Shown here: positions 53,187-61,224 of the stretch, piece by piece | How the letters are laid out: each line of letters opens with the position of its first letter | Position numbering within the stretch: position 1 is the first letter of the stretch | Assembly: GCF_003611695.1 (NCBI RefSeq) | Contig: NZ_RAWE01000026.1 | Coordinates: 1-64,000 of the forward strand | From: Corallococcus carmarthensis | GTDB taxonomy: Bacteria; Myxococcota; Myxococcia; Myxococcales; Myxococcaceae | Length of the DNA stretch: 64,000 bases | Reading direction: 5' to 3' | The notes under the pieces: generated by a model | Seen by the model: the letters and a program-made list of their open reading frames with translations, nothing else | What the model was told of the DNA's origin: nothing | The model's database searches: none | Made by a program: the position numbers and the translations under genes

Positions 53187-54740
53187 ATGAGCACCAGCCC
53201 AAGCCCCTCAGACACAGACATCATTCGCGCTCTAGAACTCGTAACAGAAGACCAGCGCGGAGATCTGTTTTACAAGCACCCTTTTGAGATCGACATTCTC
53301 AAGAGAGACCTATCGTGGCTTGAGCGCATCTCCACACAACTCGCCGAAAACAAGTACACTGCAGCGCAGGCCCGACCTGTAGATGTCCCAAAGCCCGGAT
53401 ACCACATTCGCCCGGCGGCACACCTCTCACTAGAGGACCAAGTCGCGATAAGCTACCTCCTAATTAAGTGCAAGCAAACAATAAGCAAGGCCATCTCCTG
53501 GTCGGAAGGAACAATTCGCCAGTCTCATTGGATCTCAGAAGGAGGCAGTTGGTTTAAGGACGCATACAGCGGATGGAAACACTTCCGCGAGAAGTCCATT
53601 CAAACCATCCTTAATGGCGCGAAATTCGTCTTCATCACCGACATTTCTGGCTACTACGAAAACATAGACCTATCAAAACTTTCTTCGGACCTCAAAAACC
53701 TAAGCATTCCCACAAAGACAGCTGATCAGATCTCAAGTTGCCTAAACAAGTGGGCTGGGCCGAGGCGGCGAGGCATTCCTCAAGGCTACAATCCGAGCCA
53801 TCTACTTGGAGAACTCTACCTAGACTCATTCGATCACAACCTACAAGACGAAGGCTTTACGCATCTCCGCTATCTCGACGACATCCGAGTTTTCGCCAGA
53901 ACAGAACAAGAAGCGCGGCGAGCACTTCATAGAGTGACCGTGCTCCTTCGTGAACGCGGACTCAACCTCCAGACATCAAAAAGCAAGATATTGTCGGGAG
54001 ATGAAGCAACCGCCCTTTTTGATGGCGTCGCTCCAATAATAAAGAACGTGAGCGAAGAAATCGCTAAAGAGCTCGATCTACTGGAAGAGATTGGCTACGT
54101 CGGAATGGAAGAGTCCAGACGAGCACTAGAAAATCTTTCATCTCCACCTCTCGAAGTACTCCAGCGAACCTGGAGACAGTTCGAACAGGGAAGTCTAGGC
54201 GGATTTGACAAGACCCTTTTTCACTATCTTTTGAACCGTCTAGGCAAGGCCAAGGTTCCTGATGCAGTTGATTATAGCCTGCGACTGCTGACTGAGCGCC
54301 CAGAAGAAACATCCACATGCCTCCACTATCTTCAGCAGACAAATGGGCGGGAAGCCGAGATCGCCAAAGCGGTAGCTGAAATAATCCAGAGCCGCGACAC
54401 CCTCTTCATCCACCAAGTCTACACCTGCCTGAGATGGCTATTCGACAACAAGCTTAGAATCGAATCAGTAGTAGAGCACTGTCGCTCGCTCTCCACTTGG
54501 TCGCCAGAACGTTTTATTGTTCGCCCATATGCAATTGCATACATTGGTCTCTTTGCGTCACTCAGAGACTTCGAGCGCCTGGAAGGACTCTATAGAGACT
54601 CTTCCGACTGGCTAGATCGAGCAACTGTAATCTGTGCCTATCGGAACGCCATCATCGATATGCGGAACGCCTTTTATGGCCGAGTCAGAGGCGAACACGA
54701 GCTAGTGGACAGAGCAATCGCATACTCCAAAGCCGCATAG
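53187..54740 (+). CDS. Reverse transcriptase of Abi/unknown-group (defence) type
   Basis: 517 residues. RT motifs: A is TDISGYYENI with D152, B is GIPQGYNPS (196-204), C is YLDD at 229-232, and D is the lysine region QTSKSKIL (262-269). The palm is active by sequence. The N-terminal 140 residues include HLSLEDQVAISYLLI, as in Abi and UG enzymes. The C-terminal part (about 285-517) is all helical with repeat-like spacing and no maturase, endonuclease, protease or nitrilase domain, recalling the helical repeats of AbiA/AbiK-type RTs. GC and codon use differ sharply from neighbours, a sign of transfer. It is not a clear retron, group II intron or DGR enzyme. Confidence 0.88.
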   Translation: MSTSPSPSDTDIIRALELVTEDQRGDLFYKHPFEIDILKRDLSWLERISTQLAENKYTAAQARPVDVPKPGYHIRPAAHLSLEDQVAISYLLIKCKQTISKAISWSEGTIRQSHWISEGGSWFKDAYSGWKHFREKSIQTILNGAKFVFITDISGYYENIDLSKLSSDLKNLSIPTKTADQISSCLNKWAGPRRRGIPQGYNPSHLLGELYLDSFDHNLQDEGFTHLRYLDDIRVFARTEQEARRALHRVTVLLRERGLNLQTSKSKILSGDEATALFDGVAPIIKNVSEEIAKELDLLEEIGYVGMEESRRALENLSSPPLEVLQRTWRQFEQGSLGGFDKTLFHYLLNRLGKAKVPDAVDYSLRLLTERPEETSTCLHYLQQTNGREAEIAKAVAEIIQSRDTLFIHQVYTCLRWLFDNKLRIESVVEHCRSLSTWSPERFIVRPYAIAYIGLFASLRDFERLEGLYRDSSDWLDRATVICAYRNAIIDMRNAFYGRVRGEHELVDRAIAYSKAA

Positions 54741-54813
54741 AAGCGTCCATGTCGACAGGCCATTTGGCGGCGGCCGATCGAGCAGAGACTATTCTCAAAA
54801 TCAAAGCGTTCGT

Positions 54814-56091
54814 TCACGCCAAAAACAAATATGATCCCTCCAACAGGAACACCCCAGGCACTCCGTCCGGCGCATGTCCCAGTTCAGCAAGCCTCCGCAC
54901 CGATTCACCGTCCAGGTCGCGGCACAGGAGCGCCACCTCGCGCCGGCCCAGGCTCACGCGCAGCGGGCCTCCGCCCGTGGCGGCCTCCAGCCTGCGACGC
55001 TGCGACTTCGTGAGCAGCCGTGCGCCGTCGTGCCCGTCGCCGCCCGCCACCGCCCAGATGCCGGAGAACGCCTCCGCCAGCCGCACCTCGCCCTGGTCGA
55101 TGACGACGGGCCGCACGTCGGCGGGACGCAGCTCCAGGTTGTGCCACGCCGCCGCGTCCACCGCTTCCAGCGTGAGCCCCGCTTCCTTCAGCGCGGAGAC
55201 GGGCAGGTAGCGCACGAACTCCGCGTCCTCCAGCACGTAGAAGACCTCCAGCCCCGCAGGCCCGGGACGGAACAGCGCGCCCTGCGTCCCCGCCACGAAG
55301 CCGGAGGGCCGCAACACCGGGCGCAGCGTGTCCAATGACACACCCGTGGGCCCCACGCCCGAGGACAGGCCGCCCAACCTCGACGCCAAGGCGTCCACGT
55401 GCGCGGTGAGCCCCTGCGCTCCCGGTGCCTCGCGATACGCGGCATACAGCGAGCCCACGTCCACGCGGCCCACACCGCCCGAGGCCAGCTTCACCAGCAG
55501 GTCGCGGCCCTGGCGCCGGAAGGCCACTCCCGCCCGGCCCAGCGCGGCGGTGAGCGCGGCGGTGAACTCCGGGCGCAACACCTGCTCCTCTGGCATGGGA
55601 GGCGGAGGCAGGTCCACGGCCTCCAGCTCCGCGCGCAGCAGCTTCGCCTCCGCGTCGAAGGGGTCGCGCTCCACCGCCTCGGCCACGTAGGCGCGGGCGC
55701 GCTCGCCCTCTCCCTGCCGCAGCGCGAGCACGGCCAGCACCTTGAGCGCCTCCGGGTCACCCGGGCTCAGTGCCAGTGCCTCCCGCAGCTCGGCCTCCGC
55801 TTCGCGGTGCCGCTCCAGGCCCAGCAGCGCTCGCGCGAGGCCCAGGCGCACCTGGAGGTCCTTGGGGAAGTCACGCCGCAGGGCCTGCATCAACGGTAGG
55901 GCCTCCCGCTCCGCGTCCGCGTTGACCAGCGCATGCGCCACGGTGAGGCGCAGCGTGGGGCCGGGAGCTCGCGCGGCCTCGGCACGCAGCGACTCCAGCT
56001 CCGCGCCGCTGAGCACTTCACCCGCCTCCACCTTGCGGCGCAGGCGCTCCAGTTCCGCCGGGGAAATCACGCGCGGACAATAGTGGTCCAC
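54814..56091 (-). CDS. TPR protein with DUF1444-like C-terminal domain
   Basis: 425 residues. Residues about 10-165 are TPR helices (for example LQVRLGLARALLGLERHREAE). The C-terminal half (about 180-420) is mixed alpha/beta and resembles DUF1444, with LLVKLASGGVGRVDVGSLYAAYRE. The last 50 residues and stop lie in the 148-bp repeat and the incoming cassette: the final VFLLEGSYLFLA is encoded by low-GC sequence, whereas the original tail is left at 52565. So the present C-terminus is a replacement. ATG 56091 is used; GTG 56070 is also possible. It is divergent from the CBASS-like operon. Function unknown. Confidence 0.8.
   Translation of the reverse strand: MDHYCPRVISPAELERLRRKVEAGEVLSGAELESLRAEAARAPGPTLRLTVAHALVNADAEREALPLMQALRRDFPKDLQVRLGLARALLGLERHREAEAELREALALSPGDPEALKVLAVLALRQGEGERARAYVAEAVERDPFDAEAKLLRAELEAVDLPPPPMPEEQVLRPEFTAALTAALGRAGVAFRRQGRDLLVKLASGGVGRVDVGSLYAAYREAPGAQGLTAHVDALASRLGGLSSGVGPTGVSLDTLRPVLRPSGFVAGTQGALFRPGPAGLEVFYVLEDAEFVRYLPVSALKEAGLTLEAVDAAAWHNLELRPADVRPVVIDQGEVRLAEAFSGIWAVAGGDGHDGARLLTKSQRRRLEAATGGGPLRVSLGRREVALLCRDLDGESVRRLAELGHAPDGVPGVFLLEGSYLFLA
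54859..55006 (-). repeat. 148-bp direct repeat, right copy
   Basis: Coding part of the TPR gene C-terminus, about 90% identical to 52601-52748. Beyond 55006 the similarity stops because the left copy is truncated there; beyond 54859 the cassette sequence begins. Confidence 0.85.
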
Positions 56092-56225
56092 GCCAGCAGC
56101 GCCCAGCCCGGAACGCTGTCGTACTCCTGGCCCGACACCAGCCCCCTCGGGCGGATGAAGAAAATCGACGGTGCCGCGATGGCTTTTCCTGCGCCTCGCA
56201 TCTTTGGGAATGAGGGAACCATTTC

Positions 56226-58025
56226 ATGAGTGAACCACATACCGCTCCCCCCGCTGGACTCATCCTGCTGTCCCATCCGGAGCAACGCCCCATCACGCCA
56301 CTAGAGGCGGTCCAGGCACTGCCCCCCAGCGCAATGAGCCTTCCGCGCGTCACGGTGGAAATCGACATGGCGGATGCCGCACAGCAGGCCATCCGCTCTC
56401 GGGACTGGAGCGCAGCCCACCGAACCCTGGAACAGCTGTTCAAGGACCAACTGGAACCCCAACTGAAGCAATACCCCGGCTACCGGGTGGTCTATCTGGG
56501 CTCTTCCTCCATTCCGCTGACGCTCTATCTCGGCGCACGCGTCCATACATGGAGGCAGATCGAGGTCATTCCCCACCACCACGTGCATCGGACTTGGGGA
56601 TGGCACTCTGAGCCTGGAAGTCCTGCGGCGCGACTGGCGCCCATGCGGCTTCCCACCGAGCGGGACAGGACTCCTGGAGAGGCTGTCATCCGGGTTTCGA
56701 CATCCCATGTCGTCGACCCCCAAATGACTCGCAGAGTCGTACCGACACCCATGGTGGAGATCGACATCGCGCTGGAGCAGCCCTCCGAGGACGCCTTCTC
56801 CACGCCGGATGAGATGCAGGCGGTGGCCAGTGCCTTCCGGCAGGCCCTGGATGTGCTGGGGGACCAATTCACGGGAGTCCAGCGAGTGCACCTGTTCGCA
56901 TCCGTCCAGCCCGGCATGGCGTTCCTGCTGGGAGCGCAGATCAGTCCGACGATGCATCCGGCCATTCAGACCTACCAGTACACCCGGAGCCAGGAGCAGG
57001 GAACGTTTCACGCGCCTGCCATCCTTCTCAATCAGCCGCCACCGCCAGAACGGATTCCCCTCACCGACGAAGCCATCCGCCGAGCCCAGGTGGACCGTGA
57101 ACAGCTCGCGGCGGACCTGGAGCGAATGAAGGGGTTCGCGACCACTGCATCCAGGATCTCCTCCTCATGGCTTGCCCAGGTGCTCGGTCCGAAAGAAGGA
57201 ACGGCAGGCGTTGCGCCCCACTGGACGCATCTTCCCACGCTCGGAGAGACGCCGCTGCACAACGCGTCCGTCGACCTTGACAGCCGGACGGTCCCCGACA
57301 GCTTCACATTCTCTCAGCGTGGGGCCTGGCAACTGGACGATGTATGGCTGGATCAACTCGCACGCCGGTTGGCAGACGCACCGTCACGGCAGCAAGCCTT
57401 GCGCTTGCTGGTCCTGCACGAGTTCGCGCATCGGGGGCCACAAGCACTGACCCGCTCGTCGAGCCGTGAAATCGGCCGCTTCCCCAAGGTTCTGGAGGAG
57501 GTCGACTACCAAGCCGATGTGTGGGCCATGCTTCACGAGTACGCGCTGACTTCTCTGCACCATCCTCGTGAAGCGGCAGACGTCAGGGCCTTCTTCATGA
57601 ACATGGTTCTCATCGCCACGAACACAATGTGGGCATTCGATGACTCCGGCCCTCCTCCTGTGGAGTTCCAGGTCCGCCGTCTCAATCGCTATCTCATCTG
57701 GTACTGGCAGTACCTTCTGCTAGAGCGAGGCGCCGGAGCAGGACGTGAGACTCCGCTCGACTTCGTGCTCGGACTGTTGACCCACCGTCCCGTCATCGAA
57801 CTGGCCGGCCCCAACGTCCACACCCACGATGAGCGCGTCTATTTCGCGCTCGACCATGCGCATCTGAACATTCCTGAACTGGCCATCTACCACCAGGGCC
57901 GCCTCTTCAGACACGGCGCTCGCGCGGACTTCTCGCTCACGGAACTGATGGCCCGCGTCCGCGCGCGCGATGGCGAGGGGATCCTGTCGGTCCTCCGCTC
58001 GGCCTTTGAACAGACGGTCCGCTGA
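56226..58025 (+). CDS. SAVED-domain protein fused to an HExxH putative metalloprotease (CBASS effector)
   Basis: 599 residues. Residues about 38-125 and 175-255 form two related Rossmann-like halves of a SAVED domain, which binds cyclic oligonucleotides. Each half has a VEID start (43-47, 177-180), a central helix and a strand with small residues (RVVYLGSSSIPLTLYLG; VHLFASVQPGMAFLLG). After a helical linker, a C-terminal domain (about 365-500) holds HEFAH at 398-402 in LLVLHEFAH and, 25 residues on, EEVDYQADVWA (E425, D427, A430, D431). This is like the ExxAD helix that supplies the third zinc ligand in M48-type zincins. The CD-NTase gene starts 25 bp downstream. Inference: a cyclic-nucleotide-activated protease that harms the infected cell. 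Confidence 0.8.
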   Translation: MSEPHTAPPAGLILLSHPEQRPITPLEAVQALPPSAMSLPRVTVEIDMADAAQQAIRSRDWSAAHRTLEQLFKDQLEPQLKQYPGYRVVYLGSSSIPLTLYLGARVHTWRQIEVIPHHHVHRTWGWHSEPGSPAARLAPMRLPTERDRTPGEAVIRVSTSHVVDPQMTRRVVPTPMVEIDIALEQPSEDAFSTPDEMQAVASAFRQALDVLGDQFTGVQRVHLFASVQPGMAFLLGAQISPTMHPAIQTYQYTRSQEQGTFHAPAILLNQPPPPERIPLTDEAIRRAQVDREQLAADLERMKGFATTASRISSSWLAQVLGPKEGTAGVAPHWTHLPTLGETPLHNASVDLDSRTVPDSFTFSQRGAWQLDDVWLDQLARRLADAPSRQQALRLLVLHEFAHRGPQALTRSSSREIGRFPKVLEEVDYQADVWAMLHEYALTSLHHPREAADVRAFFMNMVLIATNTMWAFDDSGPPPVEFQVRRLNRYLIWYWQYLLLERGAGAGRETPLDFVLGLLTHRPVIELAGPNVHTHDERVYFALDHAHLNIPELAIYHQGRLFRHGARADFSLTELMARVRARDGEGILSVLRSAFEQTVR

Positions 58026-58050
58026 AGGACCTCATCCCCCAGGAGTCACC

Positions 58051-58995
58051 ATGACGATGCAGTCACGATTCCGGCGTTTCCACGAAGCCATCCAACTGAA
58101 GCGCTACAACGAGAACGCAGGGCTCGTCGAGAAGCGGGACCGCGTGCTGAGGCGGCTGCGTGAAAACGCGCCACGGTCCTTCGAATTCTTCAACCAAGGC
58201 AGCTATGCCATGGGCACCGGCATCAAGCCCCTGGATGGCGACTACGATATCGACGTCGCCATTGTCTTCGAGCTCAACCCTCACGCTTTTGACCCCGTCG
58301 AGGTCAAGCGCTGGGTCTACAGCGCGGTCGCGTCACACACCAGCCGGGTAGAGTGGCGGAGGTCCTGCATCACCGTCTATTATCAACAAGCAGGCGAGGC
58401 GGTGTATCACGTCGACTTGGCGGTCATGGCTCGCACTCCCAATTCGCGGGGCTTCCATCTCGCGATTGGCAAGGAGCACTCCGCCGACAGCCAACGCAAG
58501 TGGCAACCTGACGATCGGCAGGGCTTCATCGAAGCAGTGGAAAACCGTTTCTCTGGCGAGGAGGCAGCCCAGTTCCGCCGGGTCATCCGCTACCTGAAAA
58601 GGTGGAAGGATCATCACTTCTCCTTGGAAGGCCGGGCAGCGCCCACGGGCCTCAGCCTGACAGTCGCTGCCTACAAGTGGTTTCGGCCCAGCCAGGGCTC
58701 CACCTGGATGGGAACGGAGGAAAGCGACCTCGCGGCGACGCTCAACCTGGTCAAAGACATCCGACGTAACTTCAGCCAGGTCTGGGACTCGGATACCAAT
58801 AGGAGCATTCCCCGCCTCTCGCTACAGTTTCCGAATGCGCCCTTCGATGACGTGCTGAAGCGAATGACCCATCAGCAGATGGAGGAATTCCACCAGCGCA
58901 TCGTGAAGCTGGATGCCTGGCTGGAGCACGCGAATAGGACGGGCTCTGTGACATCCCTCACGTCCGCTTTCGGGGATGACTTTCCTGACGACTGA
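58051..58995 (+). CDS. CD-NTase (cGAS/DncV-like nucleotidyltransferase)
   Basis: 314 residues. The nucleotidyltransferase signature is G50-S51 in NQGSYAMGT, followed by D66 and D68 in DYDIDVAIVF and a third carboxylate D122 in YHVDLAVM. The C-terminal half is helical, as in OAS/DncV-type enzymes. These enzymes make cyclic di- or trinucleotides after phage infection. It is the second gene of a two-gene operon with the SAVED effector, 25 bp apart, with CAGGAG 5 bp before ATG 58051; the open extension to 57970 is rejected. No Cap2/Cap3 genes are adjacent, so this would be a type I CBASS layout. The product nucleotide cannot be predicted from motifs alone. Confidence 0.88.
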   Translation: MTMQSRFRRFHEAIQLKRYNENAGLVEKRDRVLRRLRENAPRSFEFFNQGSYAMGTGIKPLDGDYDIDVAIVFELNPHAFDPVEVKRWVYSAVASHTSRVEWRRSCITVYYQQAGEAVYHVDLAVMARTPNSRGFHLAIGKEHSADSQRKWQPDDRQGFIEAVENRFSGEEAAQFRRVIRYLKRWKDHHFSLEGRAAPTGLSLTVAAYKWFRPSQGSTWMGTEESDLAATLNLVKDIRRNFSQVWDSDTNRSIPRLSLQFPNAPFDDVLKRMTHQQMEEFHQRIVKLDAWLEHANRTGSVTSLTSAFGDDFPDD

Positions 58996-59010
58996 GTTGG
59001 CGCCCGCCCC

Positions 59011-61050
59011 TCAATGCGTTGCGTCGTGCGGATCCACCTGCCCGGTGGGTTCCTCTTCGGCCCGGCTCTGGGAGAGGAAGTCGTCCAGGGCGCCCACGTC
59101 GATGGGCTTGCGGAACACGGCATCCACCTGCGCGAGGCTCGCGCGGTTCTGTCCGCGCACGTCCATGCCGGTGACGATGGCCAGCAGCGCCTGGGGCGAG
59201 CGCTGCCGCACTTCGCGCGCCAGCTCCCAGCCCGTCATCTCCGGCATCACCGCGTCCAGCAGCGCGGCGTCGTAGGGATTCTTCTCCCACATGTGCAGGG
59301 CCACATCCGGGCTGTGCGCCACCTGCACGTCATAGCCTTCCTCGCCCAGCACCTCGGCCATCATCCGCGCGTTGTCCAGGTCGTCGTCCACCACCAGCAC
59401 GCGGCGCGCGCGGCCCGGCAGTCGCGGAATGCCTCCCGGAGCCATCCGCGGCGGCGGGGGCGGAGCCTCGCCGGCCGAAGCGTCGCGGAAGCGCGGCAGC
59501 CTCACGAGGAAGCTCGCGCCTGAACCGTCGCGCCGGTTCTCCACCGTCAGCTCTCCGCCCCAGCGCTGCACCTGCGTGCGCGCCACCGCCAGGAACAGCG
59601 AGAACTGCGGCGCACCGGGGTCGCGGCGCAGCGGGTCGAACAGGCCCGCCAGTTCATCCTGCGCGTAGGGCCGCCCGCCGTCCTCGATGCGCAGGTCCAG
59701 CCAGTCCTCCCCCGCCGGGCGGGAGCGGACCGTCAGCGTGCCGCCCCCCTCCATGCGGTCGCGCGCGGACAGGAGCAGGTTGACGATGAGCTCGCGGAAG
59801 AAGCCCGCGTCCGCCTTCACGCCCCACGGGAAGCCCAGGTCCAGCTCCGTGTGCACGGGGTGCTCGCGCTGCTCCAGCTCGCCCCGGGCCAGCTCCAGCG
59901 CCTCGCGCACGGTCTGGTCCACCGGCACGTTGCCCAGGTGCTCCTCGGTGCGCTGCACGTTGAACTCCTGCAGCCGCGCGACCAGCTCGCCAATCTGGCG
60001 CACCGTCTTGTCCAGCGCCTCCACGTGCTCCGGCTTGTATTCGCGTTGCAAGAGCGTGATGCGCAGCCGCAGCACGTTGAGGAAGTTGTTGAGCGCGTGC
60101 GCGGCGCCGCTCGCCAGCTGCCCCAGCGCCTGCTGCCGGGTGCGCCGCAAGAGCTGTCCCTGGAGCCGGCGCACCTCGCCGTGCGCGTTCTCCAGCGCCT
60201 TGGTCTTCACGGCCGCCTCGGTGCGGTCGCTGAAGGTCTGGATGACGCCCGCCAGGACGTGGTCCTCCTCCCACACCGGCGTGGCGCTCATCTCCAGCGT
60301 GGCGTCCCCACCGCCGGGGCGCTCCACCTGCATCATCACGCCGCGCACCGGCGCCTTCTCGCGCAGCGCGCGCAGGAAGGGCATGTCCTGCACCTTGAAG
60401 GGCTCGCCCGTGGGATGCCGGGCGTTGACCTGCGTGAGCACCGGGCCCAGGGAGCCCGCGGCGCGCGCGCCCACCACCGCGCGCATGGGCACGCCCATCA
60501 GGCGGCTCACCGGCGGCGACGCGAAGGACACCATGCCGTCCGTCTCCGCCAGGAGGATGCCCACCTCCACGTGGTTGAGCACCGACTCCATCACCGCCGC
60601 CTCGCGGAAGCGGACCTCCTCCGTCTTGAGCACGCGCGCATACGAAGCCTGGGCGGACGCGTCCGCCTCCCACACCAGCTCCGACACCAGCTCCGCCACG
60701 TTCGCGTCGATGACGCCCTTGTTGCGGCGCGCGTAGACGTAGAGCAGCACCTCCTGGAGCGACTTGAACTCGCGCGTCAGGTCTTCGGGTTCGAAGTTCT
60801 GGTCGTACCGGAAGGCTCCGTGCGAGCGCACCACCTCCGGCCACAGCCGCACCGCGTCCTCGCCCCGGTCCTCGAGCAGCCGGGCAAGCTCATCCAGCAG
60901 GTGACGCAGCGGCGCGCGCAGGTCCCGGCCGGGGACCTCCACTTCGTACGTCTCCGCGCGCAGGCGCTTGGACCACAGGCGCGTGATGCGCTCGCCCTCG
61001 TCGGAGAGCAGGCCTGACAACGCGGAGATGGCGGAATCGGAAGAAGGCAC
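59011..61050 (-). CDS. Hybrid histidine-kinase-like protein with degenerate ATPase and intact receiver
   Basis: About 679 residues. An N-terminal helical domain (about 1-150) resembles RsbR-type sensors, and a PAS domain covers about 155-280. The DHp helix has H318 in SGAAHALNNFLN, with Ala where Glu or Asp normally follows His. The ATPase domain lacks key residues: NLLLSA instead of NLLxNA (S428), DGGRPY instead of DxGxG, and no GLGL loop (PQFSLFLA). The receiver at 548-660 is complete: D555-D556, D599 in LLDAVMP, T627 and K648. It may work by receiving phosphate or binding partners, not by autophosphorylation. GTG 61050 is chosen; GTG 61092 is an alternative. Confidence 0.88.
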   Translation of the reverse strand: MPSSDSAISALSGLLSDEGERITRLWSKRLRAETYEVEVPGRDLRAPLRHLLDELARLLEDRGEDAVRLWPEVVRSHGAFRYDQNFEPEDLTREFKSLQEVLLYVYARRNKGVIDANVAELVSELVWEADASAQASYARVLKTEEVRFREAAVMESVLNHVEVGILLAETDGMVSFASPPVSRLMGVPMRAVVGARAAGSLGPVLTQVNARHPTGEPFKVQDMPFLRALREKAPVRGVMMQVERPGGGDATLEMSATPVWEEDHVLAGVIQTFSDRTEAAVKTKALENAHGEVRRLQGQLLRRTRQQALGQLASGAAHALNNFLNVLRLRITLLQREYKPEHVEALDKTVRQIGELVARLQEFNVQRTEEHLGNVPVDQTVREALELARGELEQREHPVHTELDLGFPWGVKADAGFFRELIVNLLLSARDRMEGGGTLTVRSRPAGEDWLDLRIEDGGRPYAQDELAGLFDPLRRDPGAPQFSLFLAVARTQVQRWGGELTVENRRDGSGASFLVRLPRFRDASAGEAPPPPPRMAPGGIPRLPGRARRVLVVDDDLDNARMMAEVLGEEGYDVQVAHSPDVALHMWEKNPYDAALLDAVMPEMTGWELAREVRQRSPQALLAIVTGMDVRGQNRASLAQVDAVFRKPIDVGALDDFLSQSRAEEEPTGQVDPHDATH

Positions 61051-61224
61051 GCTCAAGGGCGCACGATGCGCACGCCCCAGGCGTCCAGCCACCCGCCCCC
61101 CCTGCCCGCGCGGCGCGGCAGTGTCTGGCTGTCCACAGGGCGCCCTCCGTCAGGGGCCACGAGCGCCCGCCTGCCCGGCCGCCCTGGCCCCGGCGCGCGG
61201 CCGTCCCCAACTTCTCCGGCACGG

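Larger units (their letters stand above)
52749..54858. mobile_element. Reverse-transcriptase cassette inserted in the TPR gene 3' end
   Basis: A segment of about 2.1 kb with much lower GC than its surroundings, bounded by the two 148-bp direct repeats. It holds about 440 bp of non-coding sequence, one reverse transcriptase gene and a replacement 3' end for the TPR gene. No integrase, transposase or terminal inverted repeats longer than a few bases are seen. A short inverted repeat (ATTGG/CCAAT) lies just inside the left edge at 52750-52766. The boundaries are inferred from where similarity between the repeats stops. Confidence 0.7.

Noticed and set aside
53187-54740. Retron
   Set aside because: The characteristic retron motifs of the RT were not found and no msr/msd-like inverted-repeat pair is evident upstream.
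52749-54858. Group II intron
   Set aside because: The RT has no maturase or endonuclease domain, and I do not see the expected 5' end or a domain V hairpin near the right edge.
52601-55006. Diversity-generating retroelement: RT flanked by 148-bp template/variable-like repeats at a gene 3' end
   Set aside because: Only about half of the roughly 15 differences involve adenine in one copy on the gene strand, and the RT motif B (GIPQG) is not the DGR type. The target is a TPR/DUF1444-like protein and not a variable lectin fold. The overlap of the old tail with the next gene fits tail replacement better.
54749-55210. Plus-strand open frame after the RT
   Set aside because: Most of it is antisense to the TPR gene C-terminus; the first 35 residues alone give no family signal.
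56226-58995. Type II CBASS with Cap2/Cap3
   Set aside because: No E1/E2-like or JAB-like gene lies on either side; the next gene is a convergent histidine-kinase-like gene.
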